Shown here: one piece after another, positions 26,031 through 34,557 of the stretch
Layout: every line of letters begins with the position of its first letter
Numbering within the stretch: the first letter of the stretch is position 1
Source: Methanosarcina sp. KYL-1
GTDB taxonomy: Archaea > Halobacteriota > Methanosarcinia > Methanosarcinales > Methanosarcinaceae
Reading direction: 5' to 3'
DNA length: 64,000 nucleotides
Assembly: GCF_024372725.1 (NCBI RefSeq)
Contig: NZ_VOUA01000005.1
Location: 1-64,000 of the forward strand
Notes under the pieces: model-generated
Database searches by the model: none
Told to the model about the DNA's origin: nothing
The model's input: only the letters and a program-made list of their open reading frames with translations
Position numbers and translations under genes: made by a program

Positions 26031-26432
26031 ATGCTTGAGGACAAGGTTAAATTTTTCAAAGCACTTGGAGACGAGACGAGGCTTACTGTCCTCTCTTACC
26101 TGCTGGAACACAGCTACTGTGCCTGTGATTTTGCTCCCCTTACCGAAAAAGACCAGACCACGGTTTCAAAACACCTCAAGGTACTCCTTGAGGCAGGAAT
26201 TTTAAAGCATGAAAAGAGGGGGAGAAATATCATATACAGCATAAGGGACGAAGAGACCAGGGAACTGCTGCTTGTCCTGGGCATAGGGGAGGTAAAGCCC
26301 TGCTGCAGCGGCCCGGAAAGTTGCAGGGATTACCTGAAGGACCCGAAAATTAAAGACTCTAAAATTAAAGACTCTAAAATTAAAGACTCTAAAATTAAAG
26401 ACTCTAAAATTAAGGGCCTGAAAAGTGACTAA
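26031..26432 (+). CDS. ArsR family metalloregulator
   Basis: This is a winged-helix repressor likely to sense arsenite and release the arsR-arsM promoter. The domain spans residues 1-85, with the recognition helix at [14 protein letters not shown]. Candidate metal ligands are C30 and C32 (HSYCACDF) and a second group C91, C92 and C98 (PCCSGPESC). I chose ATG 26031 because upstream in-frame ATGs lie inside the palindromic operator; translation may be leaderless. The last 25 residues are a lysine-rich repeat of KIKDS encoded by a 15-bp tandem repeat. The arsM gene follows after 17 bp. Confidence 0.9.
   Translation: MLEDKVKFFKALGDETRLTVLSYLLEHSYCACDFAPLTEKDQTTVSKHLKVLLEAGILKHEKRGRNIIYSIRDEETRELLLVLGIGEVKPCCSGPESCRDYLKDPKIKDSKIKDSKIKDSKIKDSKIKGLKSD
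26346..26414 (+). repeat. 15-bp tandem repeat inside arsR
   Basis: AAAATTAAAGACTCT is repeated at 26346, 26361, 26376 and 26391, with a partial fifth copy at 26406. It encodes KIKDS repeats at the ArsR C-terminus and keeps the frame. Confidence 0.95.
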
Positions 26433-26449
26433 AACGAGGAGACCGGAAA

Positions 26450-27199
26450 ATGGATGCAGATGAAAAGAAGAAGATTATCAAGCTGAAATACGGAGAAATT
26501 GCGATTTCCGGAGGCTCCTGCTGCTGCAGCAGTGGGTGCTGCGGGGATGCGGACGCACAGGGTATTTCAAAATCGATCGGATATTCCGGAGACGATATCC
26601 AGTCTGTTCCCGAGGCCAACCTGGGCCTGGGCTGCGGCAATCCAACGGCTTTTGCGGAACTCAAAGAGGGAGAAGTGGTCCTTGATCTCGGTTCGGGGGC
26701 AGGCTTTGACTGCTTCCTGGCCGCGCAGAAGGTGGGGAGTTCGGGAAAGGTAATAGGGGTCGACATGACCGCGGAGATGGTGGAAAAAGCAAGGGCAAAT
26801 GCCCTTAAGTACGGATATCCGAACGTGGAGTTCCGCCATGGTGACATCGAGGCCCTGCCGCTTGAAGACGAATCGGTTGATGCTGTCATAAGCAACTGCG
26901 TGATCAACCTGGCCCCGGACAAGGAAATGGTCTTCAGGGAAGCTTTCCGCGTCCTGAAGCCGGGAGGAAGGATGTATATTTCAGACATGGTCCTGCTGGC
27001 CGAACTTCCGGAAGCCCTTAAAAATGATGAAGATCTGCTGGCAGCCTGCGTTGCGGGTGCGGTCCTGAGAGATGACTATCTCAGGTTTTTAAATGAATCC
27101 GGGTTTTCGGTTGAAATCCTGGCGGAAGATAAAGGCATCAGTGAAAGGCAGTATGGAGGCCTACCGGTCGAGAGCCTTAAATTGAAGGCCTGGAAATGA
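26450..27199 (+). CDS. arsM: arsenite S-adenosylmethionine methyltransferase
   Basis: ArsM methylates trivalent arsenic with SAM, giving methylated and volatile arsenicals. It is 249 residues. The N-terminus carries a cysteine cluster ([10 protein letters not shown], residues 23-32) and C62 in LGLGCGNP. The SAM site is [13 protein letters not shown] (78-90). The hallmark arsenic-binding cysteines are C150 in ISNCVINL and C200 in AACVAGA. It follows the ArsR gene by 17 bp and is probably controlled by arsenite through the palindrome upstream. Confidence 0.94.
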   Translation: MDADEKKKIIKLKYGEIAISGGSCCCSSGCCGDADAQGISKSIGYSGDDIQSVPEANLGLGCGNPTAFAELKEGEVVLDLGSGAGFDCFLAAQKVGSSGKVIGVDMTAEMVEKARANALKYGYPNVEFRHGDIEALPLEDESVDAVISNCVINLAPDKEMVFREAFRVLKPGGRMYISDMVLLAELPEALKNDEDLLAACVAGAVLRDDYLRFLNESGFSVEILAEDKGISERQYGGLPVESLKLKAWK

Positions 27200-27234
27200 A
27201 GGGAGATACGTTTTCTTCTTTCCCTTTTCTTCCC

Positions 27235-27345
27235 ATATCTTTATCAACATCTCTTTGACATACCTTATTTGACATACCTTTGACGTACCTTATTTGAAAT
27301 ACCCTTCAACATACTTTACATTTGACATACTTCAACGTTCTCAGC
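27235..27345. repeat. degenerate TTGACATACCTTA repeats
   Basis: Variants of TTTGACATACCTTATTTGA occur four or five times between the arsM stop and the next gene, including ACATACC, ACGTACC and AAATACC. No gene is present. Confidence 0.6.
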
Positions 27346-27515
27346 AATACTGCTCAGAAACTCTGCTTCAATAAGTATATCCCTTACCGGATTTATATTA
27401 CTATTCAATTATTCTTTTTCAACATCAGTTTATTTTCAGGCTGATCTTCCGGAAAACGGTTCCTTTTCGACTATGGGGAAAACAGGATGACTTGGGACAG
27501 GGGGTCCCGTCAAAG

Positions 27516-28580
27516 GTGATACTGCTGATAACCATAAAAACTGTAAAAGTCTGTTTTGCGATAGCTTCCGTTTTTTTGATGCTGAGTGCAGGCTCTGCAG
27601 CCGCCAGGAGGATTACGGTGGGGAGTGATGACAACAAGGACTTTTCCTCTATTCAGGCGGCTGTGGATTCTGCAGAGCCTGGAGATACTGTATACGTCTA
27701 CAGCGGGATTTACAGGGAAAATGTATATCTTGATAAGGAAATTACTGTCCGTTCGATTTCCGGGAAACCCGAGGAGTATATTGTAAAGGCAAAAGACCCT
27801 CATGAACACGTTTTCCACGTAAAGGCAAACAACGTAACAATCAGCGGTTTTTCCATAAAAGGGGCAAGTGATCCGGAAAAAGCCGGCATCTATCTTGAGA
27901 AAACCCGTGGGACCCTGGTCAGCAATAATAAGCTTTCGGACAACCGCCTCGGGATCTATCTCGATACTTCGAATACCAATATGCTGAACGTCAATAATGT
28001 TTCAGGCAACGGCGTCGGGATTTTCCTGAACGGCTCGGGGGGAAACTTTGTTATCAACAACAGGGTCAAGCTAAATAGTCTGGAAGGCATCATGCTTGAG
28101 GCTTCGGACGGCAACAGGGTGAGTGGAAACCTCCTGCACTTTAATACCGAATACGGAATCATGCTTTCAAACAGCAGCAGGAACCTTATTTTCAACAACT
28201 ACTTCCAGAACGCTGAAAACGTCGGGTATGGCGGTATCAACGCCGAAAACGTCTGGAACATAACAAAGAGAAGGGGAGTAAACATTGCTGGTGGACCCTA
28301 CATGGGCGGCAACTACTGGACAGGCCCTGAAAGCACCGATCTTTGCATCGTTGAAGACCTGGACGAAGACGGTCTTTGCGATGCCTCTTACAACCTCGGG
28401 GAAGGCAATGTAGACCATAAGCCTCTCATCCTCAATACTCATACCCTCCGGACCAGCGGGCGTTTCATCACAATCCCTCTCCTCGGATTTGCCTTGCTTA
28501 TACTGGTCTTTGCAGTATTTATTACAAAAAAGGTGATGGGCTGGGGAGATGACGATTTAACGAGGGACGATAAGGAATGA
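27516..28580 (+). CDS. exported right-handed beta-helix (NosD-like) surface protein
   Basis: This is a secreted or surface-anchored protein. The signal segment (KTVKVCFAIASVFLMLSAGSAAA) is followed by a beta-helix of about 250 residues with repeated N-x-x-x-G-I turns (GIYLEKTRGT, GIYLDTSNTN, GIFLNGSGGN, GIMLEASDGN). A C-terminal membrane anchor (ITIPLLGFALLILVFAVF) ends in a charged tail. The frame is open from TTG 27492, but GTG 27516 with AGGGGG about 9 nt before it gives a cleaner signal peptide. Relatives are abundant Methanosarcina envelope proteins, and many bind sugars or metals. The ligand is unknown. Confidence 0.8.
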   Translation: MILLITIKTVKVCFAIASVFLMLSAGSAAARRITVGSDDNKDFSSIQAAVDSAEPGDTVYVYSGIYRENVYLDKEITVRSISGKPEEYIVKAKDPHEHVFHVKANNVTISGFSIKGASDPEKAGIYLEKTRGTLVSNNKLSDNRLGIYLDTSNTNMLNVNNVSGNGVGIFLNGSGGNFVINNRVKLNSLEGIMLEASDGNRVSGNLLHFNTEYGIMLSNSSRNLIFNNYFQNAENVGYGGINAENVWNITKRRGVNIAGGPYMGGNYWTGPESTDLCIVEDLDEDGLCDASYNLGEGNVDHKPLILNTHTLRTSGRFITIPLLGFALLILVFAVFITKKVMGWGDDDLTRDDKE

Positions 28581-28884
28581 GTTTTGGAGAATTAAGGGAT
28601 ATGGGATGAATTCACGGATTGTTTTATCTTTTTACCTTTTTGCTGAGCTAAATTGAGAGTTTACATTTCTTGTTTTTCTGTTTTTTGATTGATCTGTTTT
28701 CCTTGTTTCTTTCGTTGAGTATTGTTCAGAGATTGAGTATTGTTCAGAGCCAAAGCTTATTTATTGATTTCTATCATATACTGGTGAAAAATAATCATAT
28801 TCCTCAGTATATCTATAATTTCCATTATTTCAAAGACGTTCTATATACTTAGACCGGATATGTTTTAAACCAGTTTCCAGGGAG
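28581..28884 (+). promoter_or_regulatory. promoter region of the glycan locus
   Basis: A TATA element (TTCTATATAC, 28839-28848) lies about 37 bp before the manC start and leaves a short leader with GGGAG before the ATG. A small direct repeat (GAGTATTGTTCAGA, 28717 and 28735) is upstream. No gene is seen. Confidence 0.5.
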
Positions 28885-30261
28885 ATGACAGGCATTAAGT
28901 CAATTATTCTTGCAGGCGGTTCGGGGACACGGCTCTGGCCACTCAGCCGGGAAATGTACCCCAAACAATTTTTAAAGTTCGGGAGCAGGTCCCTTTTTCA
29001 GGAAACAGTGCTCCGCTGCCTTGAGGTATCGGATATTTCAGAAATTTTTGTTGTTACAAACGAAGCCCAGAAGTTTTTCGTCATCGGTCACATCAAAGAA
29101 CTCGGTTTTACGATCCCTCCTGAGAACGTCCTGGTTGAGCCTGAGGGCAGGAATACCCTTCCTGCAATTCTCTACGGGATGAAGGAAATTGAAAGGAAGT
29201 TCGGAAATTCCACAGTCGGCGTTTTTTCCTCCGACCACGTCCTTGACATGGGTGCCATGCAGACGATTTCCGCAGCCGAACCTCTGGTTTCGGATTTCCT
29301 GGTGACTTTTGGGGTCGTTCCCACTTTCCCTAATACCGGATACGGCTACGTCAAACCCTCAGAGCCTCTCGGCCCGGGCTTTCGGGTCTCGGAATTCCGG
29401 GAAAAACCGGATGAGGAAACTGCAAAAAAATACATCAATGAAGGCTGCCTCTGGAACAGCGGGATGTTCCTCTTCGAAACCGGACTCTTCTTTGAGGAAG
29501 TTAAAAAACATGCCCCTGCGGTTTTTGCCTGCTTTGAGAAATCCGATGATATTAGTGAAGTTTATTCAGGTGTGGATAAAATTTCCGTTGACTACGGGAT
29601 AATGGAAAAGTCAGACAGGGTTGCCGTTGTGAAACTGAGCCGGAAATGGAGCGACCTTGGGAACTTTGCAGCCCTCTATGATGAGTTTGAAAAGGACTCG
29701 GCGGAAAACGCGGTTCAGGGTTGTGACCCTCTGCTTTTCAATTCCGAAGGGAACCTTGTGTATTCAAAAAGCGGGAAAATCGTCTCCCTTATTGACGTTA
29801 AAGACATGGTCGTCGTGGACACTAGTGATGCCCTGCTGGTCTGTCCGAAGTCCAGCAGCCAGAGGGTAAAAGAGGTTGTCTCCGAGCTTAAGGAAAGGGA
29901 TGACGAAAGGGCATATATCGGCCAGACAGTTTACCGGCCCTGGGGTTCCTATACCCTACTTGAAGCGTCTCCGGGCCACAAGATCAAGAATATTGCAGTG
30001 CTTCCCGAACATAAGCTGAGCCTCCAGCTGCACTACCACAGGAGCGAGCACTGGGTTGTCGTAAAGGGCATGGCCTGTGTGGATGTGAACGGTGAGAGGT
30101 TTTTCCTGAGGCCCGGGGAAAGCACTTTTATCAGGGCCGGGGAAAAGCACAGGCTTTCGAATCCCGGAAAGGTCCCTCTGGAGATTATTGAGGTGCAGCT
30201 TGGAGAACTTGTGGACGAAGGGGATATCGTTCGCTTTGATGACGTGTATGGAAGAAATTGA
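28885..30261 (+). CDS. mannose-1-phosphate guanylyltransferase / mannose-6-phosphate isomerase
   Basis: This bifunctional ManC/AlgA-type enzyme supplies GDP-mannose for glycans. It is 458 residues, the family length. The N-terminal nucleotidyltransferase has the signature ILAGGSGTRLWPLSRE (about residue 8) and FREKPDEETA (about 170). The C-terminal cupin isomerase domain (about 335-455) has the metal-binding LQLHYHRSEHWVVV and a GE-rich motif. It is the first gene of a sugar-nucleotide operon and is followed 60 bp later by the DegT aminotransferase. Confidence 0.94.
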   Translation: MTGIKSIILAGGSGTRLWPLSREMYPKQFLKFGSRSLFQETVLRCLEVSDISEIFVVTNEAQKFFVIGHIKELGFTIPPENVLVEPEGRNTLPAILYGMKEIERKFGNSTVGVFSSDHVLDMGAMQTISAAEPLVSDFLVTFGVVPTFPNTGYGYVKPSEPLGPGFRVSEFREKPDEETAKKYINEGCLWNSGMFLFETGLFFEEVKKHAPAVFACFEKSDDISEVYSGVDKISVDYGIMEKSDRVAVVKLSRKWSDLGNFAALYDEFEKDSAENAVQGCDPLLFNSEGNLVYSKSGKIVSLIDVKDMVVVDTSDALLVCPKSSSQRVKEVVSELKERDDERAYIGQTVYRPWGSYTLLEASPGHKIKNIAVLPEHKLSLQLHYHRSEHWVVVKGMACVDVNGERFFLRPGESTFIRAGEKHRLSNPGKVPLEIIEVQLGELVDEGDIVRFDDVYGRN

Positions 30262-30321
30262 TGTATACGGGAGAAATCGGGAGAAATTAATTATTGATTC
30301 GGATTCCGAAAGAGGTCTGAA

Positions 30322-31404
30322 ATGATTCCAATCGCAAAACCACAAATTGGTCAGGAAGAAATTGATGCAGTAGTTGGTGTGCTCCAATCGGGAATGATTG
30401 CTCAGGGCCCAAAGGTTGAAGAGTTCGAGCAGGCTTTTGCGGAATATGCAGGTTCCGGGTATGCTGTAGCTGTAAACTCCGGGACCGCAGCTCTTCATGT
30501 TGCTTTACTGGCGCACGGGATCGGAGAGGGGGATGAAGTAATCACGACTCCTTTCAGTTTCATTGCAACGGCAAACAGCACCCTTTACACCGGGGCAAAG
30601 CCGGTTTTCGCGGATATTGAGCCGGATACTTTTAATATATGCCCCGCAGAAATCCAGGATAAAATAAGTCCGAAAACAAAAGCCATTATGCCGGTTCATC
30701 TTTACGGGCATCCGGCTGACATGAAAGCCATAATGGAAATTGCCGAAGACCACAAACTTGTCGTGATTGAAGACGCCTGCCAGGCCCACGGTGCAGAGTG
30801 CCTGGGAAAAAAGGTCGGCTCTTTCGGTACCGGAGCCTTCAGCTTCTACCCGACCAAGAACATGACCACAAGTGAAGGCGGAATGCTTACCACAAATGAC
30901 AGGGAAATTGCGGAAAAAGCAAAAATGGTCCGGGCCCACGGCTCTAAAGTAAGGTACCTGCACGAATGCCTGGGTTTCAACCTACGCATGACCGACATTG
31001 CAGCTGCAATAGGGCTCGCACAGCTTGGAAAACTCACCGGCTTCACCGCTGCCAGGCAAAAAAACGCAGATCTGCTCTCAACCGGGCTAAAAGATGTATC
31101 AGGAGTGTCGGTTCCGGTGATAAAGGAGGGTTGCACTCACGTCTTTCACCAGTACACGATAAGGGCTAAAAAGCGTGATGAACTGGGAGCTTTCCTTATG
31201 GAGAACGAAATCGGCACTGGGGTCCACTACCCTATCCCGATCCATAAACAGCCCCTCTATAAGGAACTCGGATACACGGATTCCATGCCGGTTTCGGAAA
31301 AAGCAGCAGCAGAAGTCCTTTCCCTCCCCGTACACCCCGGAGTCTCAGAAGCAGACGTGCAGAAGATTATCGCTTCAGTCAAAGAGTTTTACGCCAGGGA
31401 ATAA
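30322..31404 (+). CDS. DegT/DnrJ/EryC1/StrS sugar aminotransferase (WbpE-like)
   Basis: This PLP enzyme transfers an amino group to a keto sugar nucleotide. It is 360 residues. The catalytic lysine is K179 in [23 protein letters not shown] (about 51-60) and EDACQAHGA (about 150) contact PLP. A Gfo/Idh dehydrogenase and a UDP-sugar dehydrogenase follow. This is the gene set of the WbpA-WbpB-WbpE route to UDP-2-acetamido-3-amino-glucuronate. That exact sugar is inference, since the acetyltransferase WbpD is not in view. Confidence 0.9.
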   Translation: MIPIAKPQIGQEEIDAVVGVLQSGMIAQGPKVEEFEQAFAEYAGSGYAVAVNSGTAALHVALLAHGIGEGDEVITTPFSFIATANSTLYTGAKPVFADIEPDTFNICPAEIQDKISPKTKAIMPVHLYGHPADMKAIMEIAEDHKLVVIEDACQAHGAECLGKKVGSFGTGAFSFYPTKNMTTSEGGMLTTNDREIAEKAKMVRAHGSKVRYLHECLGFNLRMTDIAAAIGLAQLGKLTGFTAARQKNADLLSTGLKDVSGVSVPVIKEGCTHVFHQYTIRAKKRDELGAFLMENEIGTGVHYPIPIHKQPLYKELGYTDSMPVSEKAAAEVLSLPVHPGVSEADVQKIIASVKEFYARE

Positions 31405-31529
31405 CAACTAAAGTCAGACATCAAAATTCTTTAACTTATTTAGAACGAAGATTAAAACCACAAAAAGCACGGAAGCACATGGAAAAAAGAACGACGGGGA
31501 TACGAAATTTACGGTTGATCTGTCGTTTT

Positions 31530-31604
31530 TAGTCCGCTTGAGCGAGCAACGCGAGCGAAACGGACCCCGTGCTCCCGAAGCGGAACTCGGGAAGTGAAAA
31601 ACAC
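31530..31604 (+). other. GC-rich palindromic element between sugar genes
   Basis: GTCCG (31532-31536) pairs with CGGAC (31560-31564) around repeated GAGCGA/GCGAGC motifs, followed by a CCCGA/TCGGG stem. It stands out from the AT-rich spacer. It may be a dispersed genomic repeat or a structured leader of the next gene. Confidence 0.4.
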
Positions 31605-32543
31605 GTGATAAGAGTAGGAGTTATAGGCACAGGTGCCATGGGCCAGAACCATGTACGGATCTACAGTGAAATGGAAGGTGTGGAACTTGCCGGAATCTCG
31701 GACGTAGACCGGCAGCGGGTCGAAGCCATGGCTGTCCAGTTCAACACAAAAGGCTTTACCGATTATAAAGAAATGTTTGCCGAAGGGCTCGACGCTGTAA
31801 GCGTGGTCGTCCCCACCAAGCTGCATAAACAGGTCGTGCTCGATGCCCTGGAAGCAGGCCTGCACGTCCTTGTGGAAAAACCGATCGCTGATACCATTGA
31901 AAATGCAGACCTGGTGATAGGAGCCGCAAAAAAGTCAGGCAAGGTCCTGATGGTAGGCCACATAGAACGTTTCAATCCTGCAGTAATCAAGCTAAAAGAT
32001 ATAATGGATTCCGGCATCCTGGGGAAGATAGTCTCCATCTCGACCCGGAGAGTCGGCCCCTACAACCCGAGAATAAGAGACGTTGGCGTAATTCTGGATA
32101 TCGGGGTCCACGACATAGACATCATCTCCTACCTTTACGGAGAAAAAATAAACCATGTCTACGCAATCGCAGGCGCAGACATCCACCCCTTCGAAGACCA
32201 CGCTTCAATCATCCTCCGGATGAACCACGAATTCGCAGGCGTTGTGGAAACAAACTGGCTGACCCCCCACAAGGTCCGGAAACTCACAGCCATAGGGTTA
32301 AACGGAGTCGCCTACCTGGACTACATCGACCAGACCGTGGAAATCCACGACAACGGCTGGATCAGGAAAGCCAAGGTGGAACAGAGCGAGCCTCTCAAAA
32401 ACGAGCTCAAATATTTCATCGACTGTGTCAGCACCGGAAAAGACCCCAACCCCAGCGGGGAAGACGGAAAGCACGCCCTGGAAGTTGCCATGGCTGCCAT
32501 CAGGTCATACAGGGAAGAAAAGATGATTGAAATCGGAAAATAA
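31605..32543 (+). CDS. Gfo/Idh/MocA family UDP-sugar dehydrogenase (WbpB-like)
   Basis: This NAD-dependent sugar oxidoreductase is of the type that oxidises C3 of UDP-GlcNAc-uronate. The Rossmann motif GVIGTGAMGQNHVRIY is at the N-terminus. The family motif EKPIADT (about residue 87) holds the catalytic lysine, and DIGVHDIDIISYLYGE (about 165) contains the conserved histidine. I chose GTG 31605, with GGGAAGTGA before it; the open frame reaches 31569. About 312 residues. It lies between the aminotransferase and the UDP-sugar dehydrogenase, in line with a three-step pathway. Confidence 0.9.
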   Translation: MIRVGVIGTGAMGQNHVRIYSEMEGVELAGISDVDRQRVEAMAVQFNTKGFTDYKEMFAEGLDAVSVVVPTKLHKQVVLDALEAGLHVLVEKPIADTIENADLVIGAAKKSGKVLMVGHIERFNPAVIKLKDIMDSGILGKIVSISTRRVGPYNPRIRDVGVILDIGVHDIDIISYLYGEKINHVYAIAGADIHPFEDHASIILRMNHEFAGVVETNWLTPHKVRKLTAIGLNGVAYLDYIDQTVEIHDNGWIRKAKVEQSEPLKNELKYFIDCVSTGKDPNPSGEDGKHALEVAMAAIRSYREEKMIEIGK

Positions 32544-32549
32544 ACCGTA

Positions 32550-32665
32550 TAAGGGATCTTAAAAGGGATTAAATAGGAATCATAAGATCATAAAAGGGAT
32601 CATAACGATCATAAGGTCATAAAAGGAATCATAAGGTCATAAAGGGATTAAAAAAGGAATGAAGG
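32550..32665. repeat. degenerate AAAAGG(G)ATCATAAGGTCAT repeats
   Basis: Six to seven variants of AAAGGGATCATAA and AAGGTCATAAAAGG fill the 130 bp between the Gfo/Idh gene and the dehydrogenase gene. Confidence 0.6.
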
Positions 32666-32675
32666 GGATTATAAA

Positions 32676-34112
32676 GTGATAACTATTAGCAAGTTAGAGA
32701 AACTGCTTGAGGAACGTGGCCCTATAAAGAAAATAGGTGTCATCGGCATGGGTTATGTGGGAATTCCGGCTGCCCTGCTTTTTGCGGACGCACCCTGCTT
32801 CGACCACGTTTTAGGCTTCCAGCGCGCATCAAATACCTCAGGGCACAAAATCGAGATGCTCAACAGGGGAGAAAGTCCCCTCAAAGGCGAAGAGCCAGGC
32901 CTTGAGGAGCTCTTGCAGAAAGTCGTAAAAGCCGGCAAATTCGAATGCACGCCGGACTTCTCAAAGATCTCCGAACTCGACGCAGTAACCCTTGCCATCC
33001 AGACCCCCTTTGCAAACCCGAAAGACCTGGTGCCCGACTTTGGCGCCCTTATAGAAGGCATCAGGAACGTCGGAAAGTACTTAAAACCGGGAATGCTTGT
33101 CGTCCTTGAGTCCACAATTACCCCAGGCACAACCGAAGGTATGGCAAAGCAGGTCCTTGAAGAAGAATCCGGCTTAAAAGCAGGAGAAGACTTCGCCCTC
33201 GCCCACGCTCCCGAAAGGGTGATGGTCGGTCGCCTCCTGAGGAACATCCGGGAACACGACCGGATAGTTGGAGGCATCGACGAAGCCAGCACAAAGCGGG
33301 CAGTTGAGCTCTATTCCCCCGTGCTCACTGTCGGAAAAGTCATCCCTATGTCCGCAACCGCAGCCGAGGTTACGAAAACCGCTGAGAATACCTTCCGCGA
33401 CCTCCAGATTGCAGCCATCAACCAGCTCGCCCTTTACTGCGAAGCTATGGGCATAAACGTCTACGACGTCAGGACAGGCGTGGACAGCCTGAAAGGCGAA
33501 GGAATTACACGAGCCGTTCTCTGGCCCGGGGCCGGGGTGGGAGGCCACTGCCTGACCAAGGACACCTATCACCTGGAAAGGGGAGTAAAGATCGGTAAAG
33601 GCCAGCTGGACTATCCCGAAGGTGCCGATTCAATCTACGTGCTTGCAAGGAAGATTAACGACTTTATGCCTGTGCACATGTACAACCTGACCGCCGCAGC
33701 CCTTGAGAAGATCGGAAAGAAGGTGGAGGGCTCAAAGATTGCAATGCTCGGCTGGGCCTTTATCAGGGATTCGGATGATGCGCGGAATACGCCGTCTGAG
33801 CCTTACAGGGACCTTTGCATGGATGCTGGGGCTGAAGTTATTGTGCACGACCCTTATGTTGTAAATTATCCGGGTGTTGAAATTTCGGATGACCTGGAAG
33901 AGGTTGTCAGGGGGGCGGATGCTGTGGTTGTGCTTGCGGGGCATTCGGCTTATTTTGAGGTGAAGGCGGAGTGGTTGAAGGAGATTTGTGGAAAAGAGCA
34001 TCCGGTTATTGTGGATGGAAGAAATGTGGTTGAGCCGGATGAGTTTATTGGGGAAGGGTTCGTGTATAAGGGGATCGGGAGAGGAGATAAGAACGGGCAT
34101 GAGATGAATTGA
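32676..34112 (+). CDS. nucleotide sugar dehydrogenase (UDP-GlcNAc/ManNAc 6-dehydrogenase type)
   Basis: This enzyme oxidises C6 of a UDP-amino sugar to a carboxylate with two NAD. It is 478 residues from GTG 32676. The NAD-binding motif is GVIGMGYVGIPAAL (21-34). The catalytic cysteine is C292 in GVGGHCLTKD. The third domain contains LGWAFIRDSDDARNTPS (about 360). It is the WbpA/WecC-like step expected with its two upstream neighbours. The stop codon TGA at 34110 is part of the direct repeat that borders a MITE-like element. Confidence 0.92.
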   Translation: MITISKLEKLLEERGPIKKIGVIGMGYVGIPAALLFADAPCFDHVLGFQRASNTSGHKIEMLNRGESPLKGEEPGLEELLQKVVKAGKFECTPDFSKISELDAVTLAIQTPFANPKDLVPDFGALIEGIRNVGKYLKPGMLVVLESTITPGTTEGMAKQVLEEESGLKAGEDFALAHAPERVMVGRLLRNIREHDRIVGGIDEASTKRAVELYSPVLTVGKVIPMSATAAEVTKTAENTFRDLQIAAINQLALYCEAMGINVYDVRTGVDSLKGEGITRAVLWPGAGVGGHCLTKDTYHLERGVKIGKGQLDYPEGADSIYVLARKINDFMPVHMYNLTAAALEKIGKKVEGSKIAMLGWAFIRDSDDARNTPSEPYRDLCMDAGAEVIVHDPYVVNYPGVEISDDLEEVVRGADAVVVLAGHSAYFEVKAEWLKEICGKEHPVIVDGRNVVEPDEFIGEGFVYKGIGRGDKNGHEMN

Positions 34113-34320
34113 TTTAATCCTCATTGGTCATCGGTTAAGGGATTTTCTTGCCTGAAAGCTATCGATTTGTACCAGAAGCATACCTTAAATTTTGGCCTCT
34201 TTACATGAAATCGATACCCTGTTCCAGTCCATAACATCTATAGATAGTTGGCAACAGTTGAGGAAATGGAGACAATTTTTCACGATTCCTCACTTAACCG
34301 AAGACGCATGATTTAATCCT
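34110..34320. mobile_element. MITE-like element with 12-bp direct repeats
   Basis: TGATTTAATCCT occurs at 34110-34121 and 34309-34320, as a target duplication would. Inside, imperfect inverted ends match (TGGTCATCGGTTAAGGGA at 34125-34142; its counterpart around CTTAACCG at 34291-34298). The interior of about 187 bp has no ORF. It lies immediately after a stop codon, at the boundary with the AT-rich block. Confidence 0.55.
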
Positions 34321-34557
34321 TAGTTCCGCATTTTTAAGCACATAAATATCGCTTGATATCGACTCATACGCTTAAACTTAAGCACATTAGATACAAGGTA
34401 AAATATCTAAACCGCAATCTTCTGACTTTATATAAATACGGAAAAGCATATATGCGCCTAAAAAGGCGGAAGTTAGGATTATTGTCTCTTATGGAAAATG
34501 AAGTGTTTGTAATTTCTGGAAAAAGTTGGCATGGACGTTGAGTTATAGATTCTTTAT
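34321..34557. other. AT-rich stretch, no convincing gene
   Basis: TTAAGCACAT occurs twice (34334 and 34379). A 62-codon frame on the plus strand lacks a ribosome site and family features. I take it as non-coding. Confidence 0.4.

Noticed and set aside
34353-34541. 62-codon plus-strand frame
   Set aside because: AT-rich, no ribosome site, no conserved motif.
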